Part shown: positions 35,382 through 47,296 of the stretch, in pieces
How the letters are laid out: the number at the start of each line of letters is the position of its first letter
Position numbering within the stretch: the stretch's first letter is position 1
Assembly: GCF_000512585.2 (NCBI RefSeq)
Contig: NC_089245.1
Coordinates: 1,116,001 to 1,180,000, forward strand
DNA: 64,000 bases
Reading direction: 5' to 3'
Source of the DNA: Kwoniella bestiolae CBS 10118
Lineage: Eukaryota > Basidiomycota > Tremellomycetes > Tremellales > Cryptococcaceae
Made by a program: the position numbers and the translations under genes
Notes under the pieces: model-generated
The model's database searches: none
What the model saw: only the letters and a program-made list of their open reading frames with translations
What the model was told of the DNA's origin: nothing

Positions 35382-38300
35382 GGTAGATGATATTGTCAGT
35401 CCAGCTGTCAACGATGAATGGAAGGAAGGAAAAGGGGGGGTAATCTCAAATTTTTGGGGTTGACTGATGTGCTCTATGATCAAACTCACGATCACTTGGA
35501 TGTTGCCGTTGTGATGATGTTTCCTGTTGACAGCACAGGATACAGGATACAGGATACAGGATACAGGAATGGTTATTCAACTTTTCCACCTTGACACCTT
35601 GCTCACTGACAAATACCAATCAGTTTCAGGGATCCAAGTAGGAGGATGATGGGTGGTCCGAGCTGAAGATGGTATCAGCGGCAAGTCCAGATCTTTTCGA
35701 ATGAAACAGCTCAAGAACCGAGCAAGAACAATCGGATCATTGATGACGATGAAGGTGTGGCGTAGAATCAACGACGTCAACAAGGTAAGAGAAGAAGACT
35801 AACCTGTTGCGTTGAAGAATATTCCAAACTGAGTAGATCAGATCAATATAAACAACATCAGCTAGCTGCGGACTCTTTGATATGTTGGCTCGGAGGTAGG
35901 AACCCTGTTGTCAGGTAACACTCACATATGCGCACAGACCAGATAACGAACAATGCTCTTGGTCCTCTAACCTATCTTCGTGAGGTGTCGTCAATCGTAT
36001 ACTTGGGATGCAGCTATGGTCGGTAGCAAAGGATATGGCGGAAAGGAGGATGGAGGATGGAAGGAGGGGGGTGTCGAGGGTTGGCGTGAGGAAGGTAGGT
36101 AGGTAGTATGAAGAGTGGGAAGGAAGGGACAATTGCAATCACGACCGTCGTGTCGTCAGCTTTGGCTTTGGTCTACACTGTAGTCTAAGGATGATGACAT
36201 GGTAAGAGATGGAGATGGGAGGCTGAGATGTTTTGGAGAGTGGATGGTTTGGGCTAAATTGGAATAGAGGTACCCCGATGCACAAGGTACGCTACAGATG
36301 CAAGTGAATGGATGATGGATGAATGAGAGAGAGATACAAGACAAACTTTGATCCAAGACTCACATATCTGAATGGAAAGAAAACCCTTTTTCTCTTCTCC
36401 TATTCCAATAAAGATGCACAAGTCACCCGTAGATCCCTTTGATGTCTAGGTCCAATCCCAGTCCACTTTCCGTGCGTTCTCTCCTTGCTAATGTATTCTT
36501 CCTTCCAGGAGAAATCTAATTTACTATCCTCGACTTCTTTTGACTGTCCGTTGATGTTGACGGAAGGAAGAATGATAATGAAAATTGCACTGGATCCAGC
36601 AATGATGGAAACTGCGATTGGAATGACGTCCGAATACCAAAGTTTCGTTTGTTGGAAAAGGAATTACAGTATTCTCGTTAGATTACAATGGATTCGGTTG
36701 TAATGGGAATTCTGCCTTCTTCTAAACGTGAAATTCTAGACTTGTAATCTAGTGCCGATTAGACTGCGATACGATATCTTATATGATTGAACTGATGGTA
36801 CAGCACAAGATTAGGAAACCTGATCCAGGATGGAATGTTGCTCCCTAAAGGTTTGAATGTGAATTAAGGGATTGATGGGTTGAGATATCCGAGTGGGTGA
36901 GTTGTGATTTTGACGTGGAGAAGATCGGATGTGGATGTCGAGACAAACTACTTTTATACGATGATGATATGTTGGGGAAGAATGATGTCGTCGTCGTTGT
37001 TGACCCCAATGTTCTGGTTGGTATGCAGTACGCAATTGCGTTACCAATACTAGTACCAGTGGTTTGGATGGATGAAGATGAGCAAGGATGAGCGAGGATG
37101 AAAATGATGTGTGTAACGTAAAGAACCCCAGATTAGATCAAATGAGGGTTTTTTATCGTTTTATCGCGTGTTTGGTTTGGCTGGGATAACACGCGTGAAG
37201 GAGGGATGAGGGATGATCACCTGTCACCCTCTACACGTTGTCAATTGATGAATTACTCCGAAATGACTACTGTAAACAAAGCAAACACGGGAAGAGCGGG
37301 ATAGAGCATGAGTAGGAAGTAAACAAAGCATGTATGTAGATCAGACCAGGTAGGGCATAAACAACATCATCAACATCAGCATCAACCTCAACCTCTTGTC
37401 ATTGAAAACATCAACTCTTCACTCACCCACATATGGATGTACGAATCCCTCTCTCCTAGATATGGGGTGTGTACATAAATGAACGAATGATGACGATGTT
37501 TCACAGCAAGTACCTCGTAACTTTCAACGCCACTAGACAGAGTAGTATGTACCTCGTGAGCTCGGAGGTCGGGAACTTTGTAGGGTCCGTAGATTACATA
37601 CCTCGATGGATGGGATGGCGTTGCCGGTCAATTCGAGAATTCGTACTCCGCTAGTGTAACTTATATGTATATAGATATCTGTACCTGCGAAAGTGAGACC
37701 TGGTGTGAGAAGAGTCAACGGTACATGCATGAGATATTTGTATCTTGATGTGCCATCGTTGATAAGCATAGACATAAACAATTGGAAGAAAAAGAAGAAG
37801 GTGGGTGAGGATGACATGACCGAATAGAGGAACCGATCAAGCATCCCAATACATCCACTTACGACTCCCTTCGATATATCGAGAAGGGCACAGAAGAAGA
37901 TAAACAAGCATACACTAACAAGCGGAATCCAACTCACCACTTTCTTTCTAGGGATATTGTAAGACCCTCACCTTCGATCCGATTACTGACGATCAAGATG
38001 ACCTTGATCTGAAATAAGGTTGGATGAGAAGATGAAAGAATCAGGATAAGAGTTATCAGGAAGCTTACGAACCCATCTTATTCCTTTCATGTTCATCGCA
38101 TTTCATTTTCGACCAGCGCAATGACCAAATGTTTCGGTGGTAACATAAACAATTGGGACTACTAGTAGCACGAAGGTATACCATTACCGCACCTACCAAT
38201 CAACCTGATAACCTTTGCCCCACTCGACCTGTCCTTTCAGTGGAGCCATTGACAAAGGAACAAAAACAAGAAGAGAAGAAGGAGCACAGACTTCATACCC

Positions 38301-39518
38301 TCGAATCTCGAACGCGGCCTGTTTGTCTGTGCGATGTTGCATCCACACGATCAATGATCACTTTATAATACCCACACAGACACACATACACACACCGGAA
38401 TGACAGGCGATGCGATGCTTCAGATACAAATACACGTTTCATACCAGTTCTGCATGTATCGTACACAGAGAGATCGAGGGCTGTGCTGCGTCGTCGCTGA
38501 CCTGGCAGATCCTCTCTTCTACCTCGGTCACGACATCCAGCAAGGATGTACTTCTGGCAGGTCATGATGTTTGAATGATGATACATAATGATCGAAGGGG
38601 GCGAGGGGGGTTGAGAAAGATACATCATGGTCGGCCGAAATGCTTTACACACTATATACTCTCAAGAACCTTCACGAAATGAGGCGACAAGGGGATGGTC
38701 CAATCCGAACAGATCCTGTCGATACACTGATTCGATAGACGACCGGATGGCTACAAAGCTACAGATGCTGAGGGCAAGTCAACGGTATAAGTTATGTGCT
38801 TTTGTGATACAATCACTCTCGTTCTTCCCCACTTACACTATCTATCCGGGTCATACTCATTTCTGATCCGGCTTAGGAATTGCGATAGCAGGTTCAGGTT
38901 TGGGTTTCGCAATGGTAGGATCGGGTTTGGGTGTCGAAGTGGTTCCTACAGCAGAGTTGGTAGTGGAAGAGCACGACATAATTGGTATGAGTAAAGAAAT
39001 CCAAATGAAGCGTTGATTCGAATGCGTTCTGACGATGCGTCGTATCTCTGACAGTGATGTGAATGTAATTCATTTTCGACTGTTTCTTATGTATATGCAT
39101 AATCTCATATTTTCAGGAGAGGGATCATGAGAGTAGGTCCTGATTGATCCGAAAGAACACCAACATTGAGTGAAGAATCAAGAACTGAAAGACGATTTTG
39201 GCGAAAGCAAGATTGAAACACGACTTTTCAACGACCATGTCTCCACCTTGTCTCTCGAGTCAGATTTCGATAATTGTTAAGCTCCGACATCAGATTGTGT
39301 GTGTGTGCTCGTATTTTCATATGAGATGCATTCGTCATGCATAAATGCTATGCCTAAGTGATAACATAACAATCATAAACATCCGTATTGTGCGACCAGC
39401 GTACGAAAACTACCTTTAATGGAATGGGGTATAATCTCTCATGCTACTTTGGGTATATCGTTCTTGTCCTACAATGTTGATGGCCCACCTCTATTCGCGT
39501 GATGATGGGTATGACGAA
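35382..39518. other. 4.1 kb without a supported gene, upstream of the RhoGEF gene
   Basis: Short frames occur on both strands but none has protein-family character. On the minus strand the RhoGEF leader probably extends into 35.4-36.4 kb, where donor-like sites are frequent (for example near 36360). At 37.4-38.1 kb several minus-strand donor/acceptor pairs occur without a readable product. Part of the region may be a spliced non-coding transcript. Nothing else recognised. Confidence 0.4.
35535..35568. repeat. ACAGGAT tandem repeat (4.9 copies)
   Basis: Perfect 7-bp tandem repeat, 154 bases upstream of the RhoGEF start codon. Confidence 0.95.
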
Positions 39519-39967
39519 TCAATGATAAACTGTATTTGACCTACCCACACCCATCAGCATATCATCTAAATATTCGATGGTGGTACAGCACCGCGGCAAC
39601 TCACGGCATATACCTCGAATATGGATTCGCGAAAGGATGACCGGGCGGTAATCCCCTATTCTCGAAGGACTGCGTGGGGAACTGGTACGGACGGAGCTGC
39701 GGCGAGGTGTCCTGGTGGAGTTGGGGTGGGATGTGGTTGGAAGGTGGGTAGTGGTGTTGTTGTTGTTGGTGGAAGGTGGTAGAGTATGTGGGGTGTTGGG
39801 ATGGGATGGGCACGGGTTGAGAGATCATTCTTGGGCTGTGGTACTCATCAATCAGTCATCAGCCAGATGGGAGTGGAGTCAGTCGTAGTAACTAATTGGA
39901 TGAACCAGAATGTACTGAGGAGAGAGAGACCAACTCACTCTATATGTTTTGAAGATAAGCAGCCCAT
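39519..39967 (-). CDS. Tiny MGC-SK dual-acylated protein, copy 1 (93 aa)
   Basis: Exons in gene order: 39967-39939, 39835-39605, 39540-39519; 282 nt including stop. It begins MGCLSSKHIDP. Gly2 with Ser6-Lys7 fits the N-myristoyltransferase consensus and Cys3 is a palmitoylation site, so the protein should sit on the inner face of a membrane. The body is Pro/Gln/His-rich (STTFHQQQQHHYPPSNHIPP). Donors are GTGAGT at both introns; acceptors are CACAG and GGTAG, the latter after a GCTGATG branch motif. The first intron is in phase 2 at the Asp codon of IDP, six bases later than in the copies at 54.3 and 58.3 kb. The short last exon (22 nt) is the weakest part. No known function; the relation to the other three copies rests on the N-terminus and gene structure. 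Confidence 0.65.
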
Positions 39968-41009
39968 CTTGATTATCGTTGTTTTTATACTCCAAGTTGA
40001 ATGCGATATACAATTGCACTGAGCGAAAGTTTTGTTCTGTCTCCTCGTCATATATCATAAATGAATTCGATACTTTGGGTGGCAAATGCTATACCCTCAT
40101 CATCATCAACATATGAAACATAAGTGAGCTATCACCCCCAACCCCAATCCCCTTTGCTTCATCTTCACCATCAAATACACTCGCATCACCGTTTCATCGC
40201 CCTGGACCAGTGAGCTGAGAGTGAGCAGTATACCGTAATCGGATCTGATGGATTGTATCGTCTCATGTGTGTGTGTCAAAGAATGATCTGCATGTTTATA
40301 TTTGAATCTCAGACATCCAAAGGACCTTCTCGTCGAAAAGGGGAGGTCAGAACTCTGTTCACCCTTTCCCCGGGCATCTGATACAGGGTGAGATGGATGA
40401 GCTGTCTGTGCGGTGATGGTGATGGCGATGGTGATAGCGGCATGTGCTATGTTCATCTAGCTTAGCGAAGTTGGTACGGTTGATAAACTAAGCTTATAAG
40501 GTAAGTAAGATGAGTAAATCGAACAGCCTCGTTATGGTAATCTGTGTGCCTTATCTACACACTTCACTGCCGCATCAAGAACTCATGTTGAGTGGTTGTT
40601 GATGTCATCGAATGCTCATTTAGACGTTGGCACCTGCTAAGCTGACACCTCAATCCGGAGCCATAGGGTATCAACAAGGTATCAACAAGCTCAGTCGGAA
40701 TGAGATCTTGGGTCGAACGAGCACTCTCTATAAGAATCTTATCGTTGTATCGGATATCTCGTTTATTCCCCTGATCCCTTTCCATTGACACATCTCCCTA
40801 ATGGTCATCCATACCGGACTTGTATAAAGTGGCTTACTTTCTCAGCGTTAGTGAGATGTCATGACTAGTACAGGATCCATCGCATATCCTCTGCGATGGG
40901 TCGAAACCGGGTGGATACATGTCATGAATATGCTATATGATAACCTCAACAAGCTATCAACAAGTCATTGCATTGTCATATACCATTATTCCAAATGACA
41001 TTTCCAGGT
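39968..41009. other. Intergenic between MGC copy 1 and the GIS2-like gene
   Basis: About 1 kb; a 116-codon minus-strand frame at 40106-40456 is low-complexity and unsupported. Nothing recognised. Confidence 0.4.
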
Positions 41010-42139
41010 TTACTCGGCAACAGGGAGTTCCTCAGCCTTGGGACAGTCCCTAATGTAGAAAGACAATCAGCACCGCCGAATGCTATGTGTATAGAGGATA
41101 GATCCACTCACTTGGCGATGTGACCAGTCTCTTGACATTTGTAACATTTCTTGGCGGCGAGGATGGCAGCCTCATCCCTTGGGGCAAGACAGTCTCGAGC
41201 CAAGTGGTTCTCACCGTTGCATCGGCTGGGACATTGACGAGATAAATAAGGATCTCCTACGTTTATGAAAAAGCGTAGGGCAACTCACTAGCACTTGACG
41301 GGGGATCCATCAGCGTTGGTAGGAGGGGGTCTGGGTCTACCACCAAAACCACCGTTGAAACCACCTCGTCCACCTCTGAATCCACCGAATTGGGGGGTTC
41401 TGCAGTCTCTGGCGATGTGGCCTGGACAAAGGTAACAAAATCAGCATATACCACAGCACAGGCGTGATTTCCATACCGTGTACAGGCACACTAAAACTCA
41501 CCACCTCGTCCACACTTGAAACACTTTTGTCCTGGTCCAAAGTTACCTCTCATGGATGGGCAGTCAGATTTGACGTGGCCTAAAAGTCAAACGAAGAATC
41601 AGTAACGAGCCGTTGTAACGGATGGGGCGCAAGCAAATGGGCGCAGGGGGCTCGGCAACTCACCAACACCTCCACAGGCGTAACATTGTTTACCATCGGT
41701 AGATCTAGGTTGAGGACAGGCGGTTGATTCGTGGCCTGGTTCTCTACGACCACCGTCCTATCAACATCACATCCAAATCAGATGGAAACGGAAACAGGAA
41801 CTCACCTGCAGTTGTAGCAGAGTCGCTCGGGAGCTTGACAGTTCTCGGCGATGTGACCAACTATAGACGTTCTATCAGACTACGATCACTGTTGCTCAAA
41901 AGAGGAGATGCGATACACACGGTTTCCACATCTACAAAAGAGTTGGTTGTAGCAATGTCAGTACAGAGAACGACCTTTCGGAGAAGTAAGCCCCAGCGAC
42001 AAAAGAGCTCACTTGAAACAACCTTGTCTTGAACCTGGGACGGCAGCAGCTCCACCTCGTTGACCGCTATAGTCAAATCAAACGTGGATCAGTTTGAATA
42101 AAGAATGAGATGCATGGGATGATATGAGACATACAACAT
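41010..42139 (-). CDS. GIS2: CCHC zinc-knuckle nucleic-acid-binding protein (Gis2/CNBP type)
   Basis: Single-stranded RNA/DNA-binding translational regulator of the Gis2/CNBP family, cytoplasmic and found in stress granules in other fungi. Nine exons in gene order: 42139-42135, 42066-42013, 41931-41921, 41860-41806, 41743-41664, 41579-41502, 41421-41289, 41225-41112, 41049-41010; 189 aa. It has six CX2CX4HX4C knuckles: CFKCGNLGHIAENC, CYNCREPGHESTAC, CYACGGVGHVKSDC, CFKCGRGGHIARDC, CYRCNGENHLARDC, CYKCQETGHIAKDC. An RGG-type linker (GGFRGGRGGFNGGFGGRP) lies between knuckles 4 and 5. The first coding exon is just 5 nt (ATG TT) and the third 11 nt. An intron in the 5' UTR ends at the GATGTAG just before the start. 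Confidence 0.92.
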
Positions 42140-43449
42140 AGTGACCCTACATCCATTTTCAACAAAATATCAATCAGCTGGTCGTTCCCTCCCCATCTCG
42201 TTGAGGTAGACTCAAACTCACGTTTTCAACAAAAATCTACACTTGTAACAACTGACTAACTAAACAAGACCCTCCGCGATCTTTCTATACTTCCCTTCTT
42301 AACTTGTTAAAAAGAGTGTGATGCTTATGAAATACCAAAAGAGAGGTTAAAAAGGAAAAGGAGAAAAAAACAGTTGAGGAAAAATACGAGTAGGACAATA
42401 TCGATGGGCAAATAAGCAAGGCCGAGGGGTGTGGGGAGGAAATATCAGATGTGGCAATTTCGTAAAAACTCATCTCATCCTGTTATCGCATCTCATGGCT
42501 GCATGCATGCAGGGTAAAAAGCATTCTCGTATCCGTGATAAGGAATGTACCGTTGACCAAAGGATATAAAAGTCCACATCACTTTCTGCTTCGTTTCATA
42601 CACATGCATATCGCGTGTGTGTGTTTAAAGGCAACTCCTTAGGCCTTCCTCGCTAAGTCCTCGCCTTTGACCCTTTCGCTTTACTCGGAGAAGACACCCG
42701 AACGACGCCAGGGACAGTGTTTAGCGTGTGTATCTAAGCATATGCATGATTGCGCAGTAAGGGGTAAGAGGCTAAGAGATTAAGAGCATCTATGAAACAA
42801 CGTCACCAAGAACACACGTAGGTGTTGATCTCACTCATCGTTTCAGGTTGTTTGGACGTCGGTACACATCGGTAGAAGAGGATCTCAGTGTTCTACACAA
42901 GATGCACAATTGGTACGTCGTCTCCTTCGCCTACAGCGGCCTATGAAGGACTCCCACCCTTCTCTAAAAGTGAGATGGGAAAGGATGCAGAACGAAAGTG
43001 GATGAACCAAGCGGACAAAGGTGGTTTGTTATTGTTTGGTTGTTGACAATTTCATCGCTTTTAATCCATGCGTCATCTTGTTTTTTAATAATTTTCAGGA
43101 TACACCCGTTGTCCAAGGACGCTAAGACCGTCGTTCAATCTCATAGCATGGATCCCTTCATTTCGCCCTGTATGAGATCAATCTAGTAGTAGTAGCATTC
43201 TAGCCTTTGTTGACTTGACGACTGACAACTCTCAACTGCGTAACATAGCAATTTCACCATAAATACTAACAGCCTAACGCTCCTTTCATCTTTCTCCCCC
43301 CTTCTCACTCTCTCTATCAACTTATATATCCTTTATCCAAAGCAACACTCTCACGCTCACTTTTAATTTATAATACAAGTATACCTCGTACTTGATTCCA
43401 TCTTCTACTCTGCTCTGTCTATCAACTAAACCAAAGAATAACCGCAAAA
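42140..43449. other. Divergent promoter region between the GIS2-like gene and the GPI-protein gene
   Basis: 1.3 kb with no supported exon on either strand beyond the GIS2 leader intron. The last 160 bases before 43450 are CT- then A-rich, with TTTAATTTATAATAC-like AT boxes: a strong promoter architecture for the GPI protein. Confidence 0.5.
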
Positions 43450-44825
43450 ATGAGATTCATCGCTACTGCCGTTTCTACTATCGCACTCATCGGTGCCGCT
43501 ATTGCTCAGCAAACTTCAGGTGATATCACCGTTAACACTCCTGTAAGCGTCTCCTCTAAGTGTCTCCGCGACGTGGTCACACGCCATAGATACTCGACAT
43601 GGAATGAATGCTGACGAACGAAATCCCTCACTATCTTCCTTGCCCACTGTAATGATGTCGCAACGACTCCCGATCTGCCCATATCGTTATCGATCACGAT
43701 CAATAGCCTTCCCTCGTCCAATGTCGTGAGTATCTGCATCTGATAAATGTCGGACTACCTTTACTGACTCTCTTGGTTCTCCTCCGCAGAACCCGCCTCT
43801 CTCTCTTGGTCAGGTGGTACCGGACCTTACATTGTGTGAGTTTTGAGTTCGATTTGGATCTGCATTCGTGTGCCAGCGCAAAAGAAAGAAAAGAAAGAGA
43901 CCACGCCGTTCCATCGGGGAATCAATTCATCTTACGTACTACCATGCGGCATACCACAAAAGTGGCTCTTTGGTCGCCATACCTACATCTCATCATCATC
44001 TTCATCCACTTCTCTTGCCTTTCCCCTCCACGCATACGCATATCGACTCTGGCACTGAAGTCGAGCTGACCTATGACCTCCTCTTCCTTTATCTCACCTC
44101 TGAAACGATTAAAATTCACCAAACAGCGCCGTCATCCCCGGTGGTCAACCAACCGCTGCCGCCCTCAAAACCATCTCCGACTCCGAGTCCGGTACCTCCT
44201 TGACATGGACCGTGGACGTCGCTGCCAACACTGAGATCACCATTAAGTTGACGGATTCTACTGGTGCGATTCAGTACTCGGTGCGTTCCACTTTGTTTTT
44301 GAACTTCCTTATGCCGTTCTCTTCTGTCCACCTAAAAACAAAAGAAAAATTCAAAAACAGTTTGTGTATCTCACGGCTGACCTCTTGTATCTTTCTGTCT
44401 TTTAGTCTCCCGTCACTATCCAATCCGGTTCAGACTCATGTCTCAGCAGCTCCGGCTCCTCCGCTTCCGGTTCCTCCTCAGCCACCGCCTCTGGCGCCGC
44501 TTCTTCAGGCTCGTCCGCCGCCTCAGGAGCTTCATCAGCTGCCTCAGGTGCCACCTCCGCCGCTTCAGGTGCAGCTTCCAAGACCACCGCCACCGCCACC
44601 GCTGCTACTTCCACCGTCACCGGCTCAGCCTCTGGATCTGCATCAGCCGCCTCTGGAACTTCCCGAGCCTCTACTCCAGCTTCTTCCGGTTCGGCCTCTG
44701 GTTCAGGATCTGCTTCTGCCTCTGCCTCAGCTACCGGTGCCAACTCCGGAGCTCTCCCCAACGGTATGGTCGCTGTGCCTGCTGTTGTCTTCGCTGCTCT
44801 TGGTGCTATCGTCGCTCTATTCTAA
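43450..44825 (+). CDS. Secreted Kre9/Knh-type Ser-rich GPI-anchored cell-wall protein
   Basis: Exons 43450-43542, 43707-43725, 43790-43835, 44127-44280, 44406-44825; 243 aa. Signal peptide MRFIATAVSTIALIGAAIA, cleaved before QQTSG. Next comes an Ig-like Kre9/Knh domain: ITVNTPPSLVQCQPASLSWSGG (landmarks NTP, QCQP, LSWSGG), GPYIVAVIPGGQP, GTSLTWTVDV, GAIQYSSPVTI, SCLSS. The Ser/Ala/Gly/Thr-rich stalk of about 100 residues is likely O-mannosylated. The C-terminus (NSGALPNGM then VAVPAVVFAALGAIVALF) is a GPI-attachment signal. The 19-nt second exon supplies the conserved QC of the domain, which is strong evidence it is real. The expected place is cell wall or plasma membrane; fungal relatives act in beta-1,6-glucan or as structural mannoproteins. 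Confidence 0.9.
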
Positions 44826-45296
44826 GTCGACTAGAACTAGTTTCCACATGGCTTTTTTAGTTCGGCCGCAATAGATCCTTATAGAGTACATAGTTTCCCT
44901 TTTCTCCATGACGACTAACGAGCCCAATCACCCTGCATTAGATTATGATTTGATCTCCTCACGATTGAACTAAATCATATATGGACAATCAATCGATTAA
45001 TTGTTTCCCATTTTTCATCTGTATATGCATTTTCCATCGATTTTCAACGTTGACCAAACCCAAGCTTGTTTGGACTTCAACGACGAATAACCAAAAGCTT
45101 CATCGAAGAGTACATCAGAATACAACAATGCTCTGGTACTGGTAATTCATGAGTAATCGTTGCTGAGGCAGCAGAGCAAGTATCACATGTGTTTAAATTG
45201 ACTTAGTGTAATATACATGTTCATGATCCATCTATCAAGTATGTTCTGTGTCTGCTCGCATCTTATCCAATCTCTACCATTTTCCACTATTCCACA
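44826..45296. other. Convergent intergenic between the GPI-protein gene and ISY1
   Basis: AT-rich 3' flanks of two convergent genes; no gene seen. Confidence 0.5.
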
Positions 45297-46882
45297 TCAC
45301 ACCCCATACTCCTCCCTCAAAGCCTTCTTCCTAACTTCCAACAACACCTCCTCCATCTCCTTGCTACTCGGTAACACAGGGAACTGCAATGCCTTTGGAT
45401 CCACTACGTTCAGGAAATACAGTGCAGCAGATTGAGCAGATTTCATAGCGTCGTCTATGGATTGTGCGGGGAGGACGTTGGGTGGTAATTCGGTGGTACC
45501 ATTTTCGGTAGTTTTGGATTTCTTTGAAGCATCAACCTCACCGTCCACTTCGATCGGTTCATCGCTGTTCTCAGTGGACTCTTCTTCAGAAGGGACCTTT
45601 CGTTTGCTCGATGATGAAGCTTGATTCTGAGGGATCGAAGTAGATGAAGTAGATGAGATCGGGTAAGCGGGTGGGTCGATCGAAGAGTTTAGGTCAAGTA
45701 GTTTCGCTGATGATAATGCTGCTGCTTCCCATTCTATACGACATACATCAAGCAGAGTCAGCCTAGTTCTTTCCCATCCGCGGACGCAGATGGAATGCTC
45801 CTACTCACCCTGCCTGGCCAGCTCATCCTCCTCTTCCACCAATTTCGGATCCAGCTCATCCTCATCACCGTAATATGCTGGACCCTGATGTCTGAACATC
45901 TGGAAAGAGGCGTTTCGGGCCGATTCTTCTGTAGCTTGGGTGGCTGCGAGATGAAAATGGATCAGCTCAAGATCCGCGGCGGGAGGAGAGGTGGTAGCTG
46001 ATGAAGTAGGCGAAGTAGGTTGTAGCTGAAGTTGATTGATGTCAAACACTCACCTCCTCGTTCAAACAATTCTTTCACACCTGGTAATTCCTTTGCTCGA
46101 CCGAAGTACCTGAGACACCGATGATATAGTAAGCATCGCTGTACATCCTATTGTGTTATATCCCCTCAGAGGGGGAATCCCCTTGGGTAAACCGAGTAAT
46201 ACATCACTTCACCATACCCTACGAGAGATAGTGACAGATGACTGAACTCACTTGTAACCCCTCGTCCCCGGGACTTCCCTCCCCTGATCATCCGTCATAG
46301 CTACGTTCCCTCTCTTATAATTCGCTCCTCCAAGATTAACAATCTGGTTCTCCCAATGTCTTTTCTCCCTAAACAGCGAGTTGATCTCGTCGTTCAGATC
46401 TCGGATCTCGTAATTCGATAATGAGACTGGGGATACACCGAGGGAATGTCAGTCAATGTCATTGTTTTCTAGATGTGTAGCTCCATTGCTACTTGCAGAG
46501 AGTTGACCCTCAAGCACACTTCAGAGTCGGGATGACTCCTTCGCGCTATCATTTCCTCCTTCCACACTAGATAGGAGAGAGCAATTTCCAACAAACAACC
46601 TCCCCTCCCCTTCTCTCCACTTCATTCGTCCTCCCCCTCATGCCCAATGACCAAACCCCAATACAACACAACCAACTCACCATCCTGTATCTTCCCCACT
46701 TTCCTATTAATATCCCTCATAATATCCCCTCTCCACCTCTCACACTCCCTCAAACTCGACACACTACTAGCCATACGCGGTCTCCTATCGCCCTTGATCC
46801 GATTACCCATGCCCATCTCTATAGCTTGCTGCTCTCGGAATCGATAGAGCATCGACTGAGCTTTTTCTTGATTACGTGCCAT
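45297..46882 (-). CDS. ISY1: Isy1, spliceosomal NineTeen-complex protein
   Basis: Component of the Prp19-associated complex, acting at the catalytic step of pre-mRNA splicing in the nucleus. Exons in gene order: 46882-46681, 46426-46252, 46109-46054, 45943-45809, 45733-45297; 334 aa. Family hallmarks are the start MARNQEKAQSMLYRFREQQA, then RECERWRGDIMRDINRKVGKIQD, SLSNYEIRDLNDEINSLFREKRHWE and IVNLGGANYKR. The middle has GREVPGTRGYKYFGRAKELPGVKELFE and the C-terminal half an acidic, Ser-rich tail. Length is close to the usual 230-330 aa. Poly(C)16 lies in its promoter about 200 bp upstream. Confidence 0.95.
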
Positions 46883-47085
46883 TTTGAGTGGATATCTACT
46901 TGGAGGGAAGGTTCGAATGAGGGAGAGGAAGGGGTGATGAGAGAAAATGTATGAGGATATGAGAAGAAAAGTGTCGAATGTTGAAAGTCAAGTCTGAGTT
47001 GTTCGAACGAGATGAGATTAACGAGAAATGGTCGACTTCGGTGGGTTACGTAATAATGTCTTCTCGTGTTATGTTCCATTCCTTT

Positions 47086-47101
47086 CCCCCCCCCCCCCCC
47101 C
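47086..47101. repeat. Homopolymer C16
   Basis: Sixteen consecutive C followed by GCGG, 204 bases upstream of the ISY1 start. On the ISY1 strand it reads as a G16 run, which can form a G-quadruplex. Confidence 0.9.
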
Positions 47102-47296
47102 GCGGAGAGATTGACAGTCAAACAATGTCCATTTTAGTATCGATGTCATTCACTCGTACACGACAGCAGACAGACGATGCAGAATGCATATGTAGTTGAT
47201 ATATGAAATATGTATAGACAATTTTGATTCTTTCCCTTTTTCATCCTCTTCCCCTCTCCCGTCTCCTCCTTATTTGGTCATTTCTTTGACTCATTC

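Noticed and set aside
37533..37940. 135-codon minus-strand hydrophobic frame
   Set aside because: Begins with GTG that is itself a GTGAGT splice-donor sequence; looks like intron or non-coding sequence.
40106..40456. 116-codon minus-strand frame
   Set aside because: Low-complexity Ile/Thr/Ala start, no family character, no splice context.
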